NCBI GenBank assembly: GCA_947489925.1
Contig: CANLFK010000045.1
Span: forward strand, 1-13,665
Direction of reading: 5' to 3'
DNA: 13,665 nt
Source of the DNA: Candidatus Caenarcanales bacterium
Lineage (GTDB): Bacteria > Cyanobacteriota > Vampirovibrionia > Caenarcaniphilales > Caenarcanaceae
The notes beneath the pieces are model-generated. The model was not told where the DNA came from and made no database searches. It was given only the letters and a program-made list of their open reading frames with translations. The translations under genes were made by a program, and so were the position numbers. Numbering within the stretch: position 1 is the first letter of the stretch; each line of letters starts with the position of its first letter. Of this stretch, positions 11,599-13,665 are shown piece after piece.

Positions 11599-13665
11599 AT
11601 GAAACTCAAGCCCCCCGAAAAATACTTTTTATCAAATAACCTATATTCCGAACAACTTATTGGTGAACTTCCCAAATTACTTCTATTTGACCAAGATATT
11701 ACAAGTCAGTTTTCGGAAGTAAAAAAACTTTACAGAAAAGAAAAATTTAAATCCTTGAATGAAGCTCAATTAGAGAAAGATTTTATAGAACCAGTTTTAA
11801 AAATATTAGGTTGGTCATGTTTATATCAAGAATTCAAAAAATTTCATGGAAAAACAGAAAAACCAGACTTTTGTCTTTTTGAATCTGATAGCAAGCAAGA
11901 CGAATATCTTGAAATGAAGCAAGAGGAGCGGTATTTTAGAAATGATAATATTTTAATTATTTGCGAATCCAAAGCTTATAGCGTAGAAATTGATAATAAA
12001 AAAATCAAAGATAATCCGCATTTTCAACTGATTGAATATCTTTCATTTTTGAGAATTAATTTTGGATTTTTAACTAATGGAAGAAATTGGAGACTCTATG
12101 ACTCAAGTAAGGCTTCTGGAGATAAAAAGTTTTATGAAATCAATCTTGAAGCAATAATTGAAAACAATGATTTGGAAGCTTTTAAATATTTTTTTCATCT
12201 CTTCAAAAAAGATAATTTTATTCAAAAAGCTCAAAAGGAAAGCTTGATTGAGAAAGTTTCAAAGCAAGAAGAAAGCTTTAGGCTTGATATTGAGAATAAT
12301 TTAAAAAGTGTAATTTATGGATATGACAATGAGGATTCTATTTTTGAGTTGATTGGAAAACAAATATTTCATACTAACCCAACAGCACGACTCGAAGAGA
12401 TTTATGAAAATAGTCTTTATCTTATATTTAGGCTTTTATTTATTGCGTATTTTGAAGATAAATTTTCTGAAACCCTCATCAAACATAGGTATTACAAAGA
12501 ATATGCTCTCTCTTCAATTTATGAATTTCTTGAAACAAATAATGATTCCAGTTATACGGCTTATCGAAAACTCAGAGGGCTTTTTGAGATTTTAGATCGT
12601 GGTGATGAAGCAATTGAAATACCTCTTTTTAATGGTGGCTTATTTGATTCAACTAGAGCTAGATTTCTTGATCAGCCAAAACTTATAGATAATCAAAGCT
12701 TATTTAAAATTCTTTTTGGATTATATTTTGTTAGAAAAGCTGATCTGTCTGTTTTTAAAAGAGATTTCAAGACTTTAAATATTAGTCATTTGGGAACTAT
12801 TTACGAAGGACTTCTTGAATTTAGATTTGAAGTTGCCCAAGAGGACTTGGTTTATCTTGAATATGGTGAAAAAGGCTCTAAAAGCAAAAAACTGAGTGGC
12901 TATTTTGATACTTATGACTACACAGCGATAGAGAAGAAAAACAAAGTTTTCAAAGCTCAAAATTATAAAAAAGGAGAACTTTATTTAGTTAGTTCATCTA
13001 ATTCAAGAAAAAATTCTGCCAGCTATTATACTCCTTCCAGTCTTTCTAAATGGATGGTCAAAGAAGCAATTGACCAAGAACTTGAAAGAAATAAAGATGT
13101 TTTTAATATAAAAATTTTAGATAATTCTTGTGGAAGCGGTCATTTTTTGGTGGAAGCACTTGATTATTTATGTGAAAAAACTTTATTGCGTTCTTCTGAT
13201 AATGAACAATTAAATAAACTTATTGAAGATGAAAAACAAAGAATACAAGAAAATTTAATTGGTTTTGAAGAGCTTCCAGAGATTGATGAGCAGGCAATAT
13301 TAAAAAGACTTCTCTTGAAAAAAACTATTTTTGGAGTAGATTATAATCCTTTTGCAATTGAATTAACTAAATTATCTTTGTGGATAAGTACTTTTATTTT
13401 TGGTACGCCTCTTAGTTTTATCGAACATCATATTAAAACTGGTAATTCATTGATTGGAAGCACGAAAAATGACTTTTTAAAACATTATAATATTAATAAA
13501 AATAATGCTCTCTTTCATCAAGATTTTGCTAAACAATTTGAAGCTCTCAATCAGATATTTGATGAATTAAGTAATTTAAAAGATAGTACTGAAAAAGAAA
13601 TAAAAGAATCCAAAGAATTATTTAAAACTCAAATAGAGCCTCTTTTGATAAAACTAAGTTTGGCT
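11599..13665 (+). CDS. Fused restriction endonuclease-DNA methyltransferase (type IIG, Eco57I-like), 3' end beyond window
   Basis: An open frame of 689 codons runs from ATG 11599 to the window end without a stop. The N-terminal part is a PD-(D/E)XK nuclease: PD at 89-90, ESK at 123-125, and the QxxxY motif (Q143, Y147) typical of Type I-like and single-chain enzymes, followed by FGFLTNGRNWRLYD. A helical middle region (about 210-450) leads to the gamma-class N6-adenine methyltransferase: motif X SASYYTP (473-479), motif I ILDNSCGSGHFL (506-517; the usual PA before CGSG is NS here), the IFGVDYNPFAIELTKLSLW region (577-595), and GNSLIG (615-620). The catalytic NPPY and the target-recognition domain would lie past the window. 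It should both cut and methylate DNA, protecting against phage. CTN leucine codons dominate, unlike neighbours. The start lacks a Shine-Dalgarno. Confidence 0.92.
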   Translation, partial: MKLKPPEKYFLSNNLYSEQLIGELPKLLLFDQDITSQFSEVKKLYRKEKFKSLNEAQLEKDFIEPVLKILGWSCLYQEFKKFHGKTEKPDFCLFESDSKQDEYLEMKQEERYFRNDNILIICESKAYSVEIDNKKIKDNPHFQLIEYLSFLRINFGFLTNGRNWRLYDSSKASGDKKFYEINLEAIIENNDLEAFKYFFHLFKKDNFIQKAQKESLIEKVSKQEESFRLDIENNLKSVIYGYDNEDSIFELIGKQIFHTNPTARLEEIYENSLYLIFRLLFIAYFEDKFSETLIKHRYYKEYALSSIYEFLETNNDSSYTAYRKLRGLFEILDRGDEAIEIPLFNGGLFDSTRARFLDQPKLIDNQSLFKILFGLYFVRKADLSVFKRDFKTLNISHLGTIYEGLLEFRFEVAQEDLVYLEYGEKGSKSKKLSGYFDTYDYTAIEKKNKVFKAQNYKKGELYLVSSSNSRKNSASYYTPSSLSKWMVKEAIDQELERNKDVFNIKILDNSCGSGHFLVEALDYLCEKTLLRSSDNEQLNKLIEDEKQRIQENLIGFEELPEIDEQAILKRLLLKKTIFGVDYNPFAIELTKLSLWISTFIFGTPLSFIEHHIKTGNSLIGSTKNDFLKHYNINKNNALFHQDFAKQFEALNQIFDELSNLKDSTEKEIKESKELFKTQIEPLLIKLSLA

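Noticed and set aside
12353..12595. 80-codon plus-strand ORF
   Set aside because: It lies out of frame wholly inside the restriction-methyltransferase gene, which has clear domain motifs.
11599..13665. BREX PglX or Type I HsdM as the identity of the methylase gene
   Set aside because: An N-terminal PD-(D/E)XK nuclease with QxxxY is fused in the same chain, and no other BREX or Type I genes are seen; only sequence beyond the window could revive this.

Overview
This is a low-GC, densely coded bacterial chromosome fragment with no rRNA, tRNA or CRISPR. The gene set points to a flagellated, respiring or formerly respiring bacterium: a futalosine-pathway menaquinone enzyme (MqnD), a complex I/NDH-1 subunit H, a flagellar rod/hook-type protein, a tandem SagB-like nitroreductase and a short bacterial-type glucose-6-phosphate isomerase. 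Almost no start codon has a Shine-Dalgarno sequence, and a 187-residue protein resembles HAS-barrel-type proteins I associate with cyanobacteria. My best guess, by inference only, is a non-photosynthetic relative of cyanobacteria (Vampirovibrionia/Melainabacteria).

Layout. Positions 1-2554 hold housekeeping genes: hisI (minus) diverges from scpB-mqnD-tadA (plus), which look like one transcription unit, with tadA starting on a TTG that overlaps the mqnD stop. This block is bracketed by two copies of a 103-bp repeat in inverted orientation (29-131 and 2689-2791, 3 mismatches). Positions 2555-2893 are a non-coding repeat island. It holds a 49-bp sequence repeated perfectly at 4378-4426, then immediately a roughly 218-bp MITE-like unit (2671-2888) with 17-bp imperfect terminal inverted repeats, inside which the second 103-bp copy sits.

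Positions 2894-5188 encode two predicted exported proteins on opposite strands. One joins a transglutaminase-like domain (Cys-His-Glu visible) to a matrixin-like domain that has lost its zinc-binding motif. The other is a secreted protein with a glycine-zipper segment. Next come a 533-residue protein with two SagB-type nitroreductase halves (5284-6885) and a lone FlgG/FlgF-like protein (6986-7924). Pgi and a conserved hypothetical lie on the minus strand (7944-9918).

From 10029, nuoH/ndhA carries an unusual N-terminal extension and is not followed by nuoI. After a possible 46-codon ORF comes a large fused restriction-methyltransferase gene (11599 to the window end, incomplete). Its leucine codon use differs from its neighbours, which suggests a horizontally acquired defence gene beside nuoH.

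The parts most worth a second look are the nested repeat structure at 2622-2888 with its partners at 29-131 and 4378-4426, and the transglutaminase/dead-matrixin fusion. I do not see a complete new multi-gene system that the sequence alone would prove.
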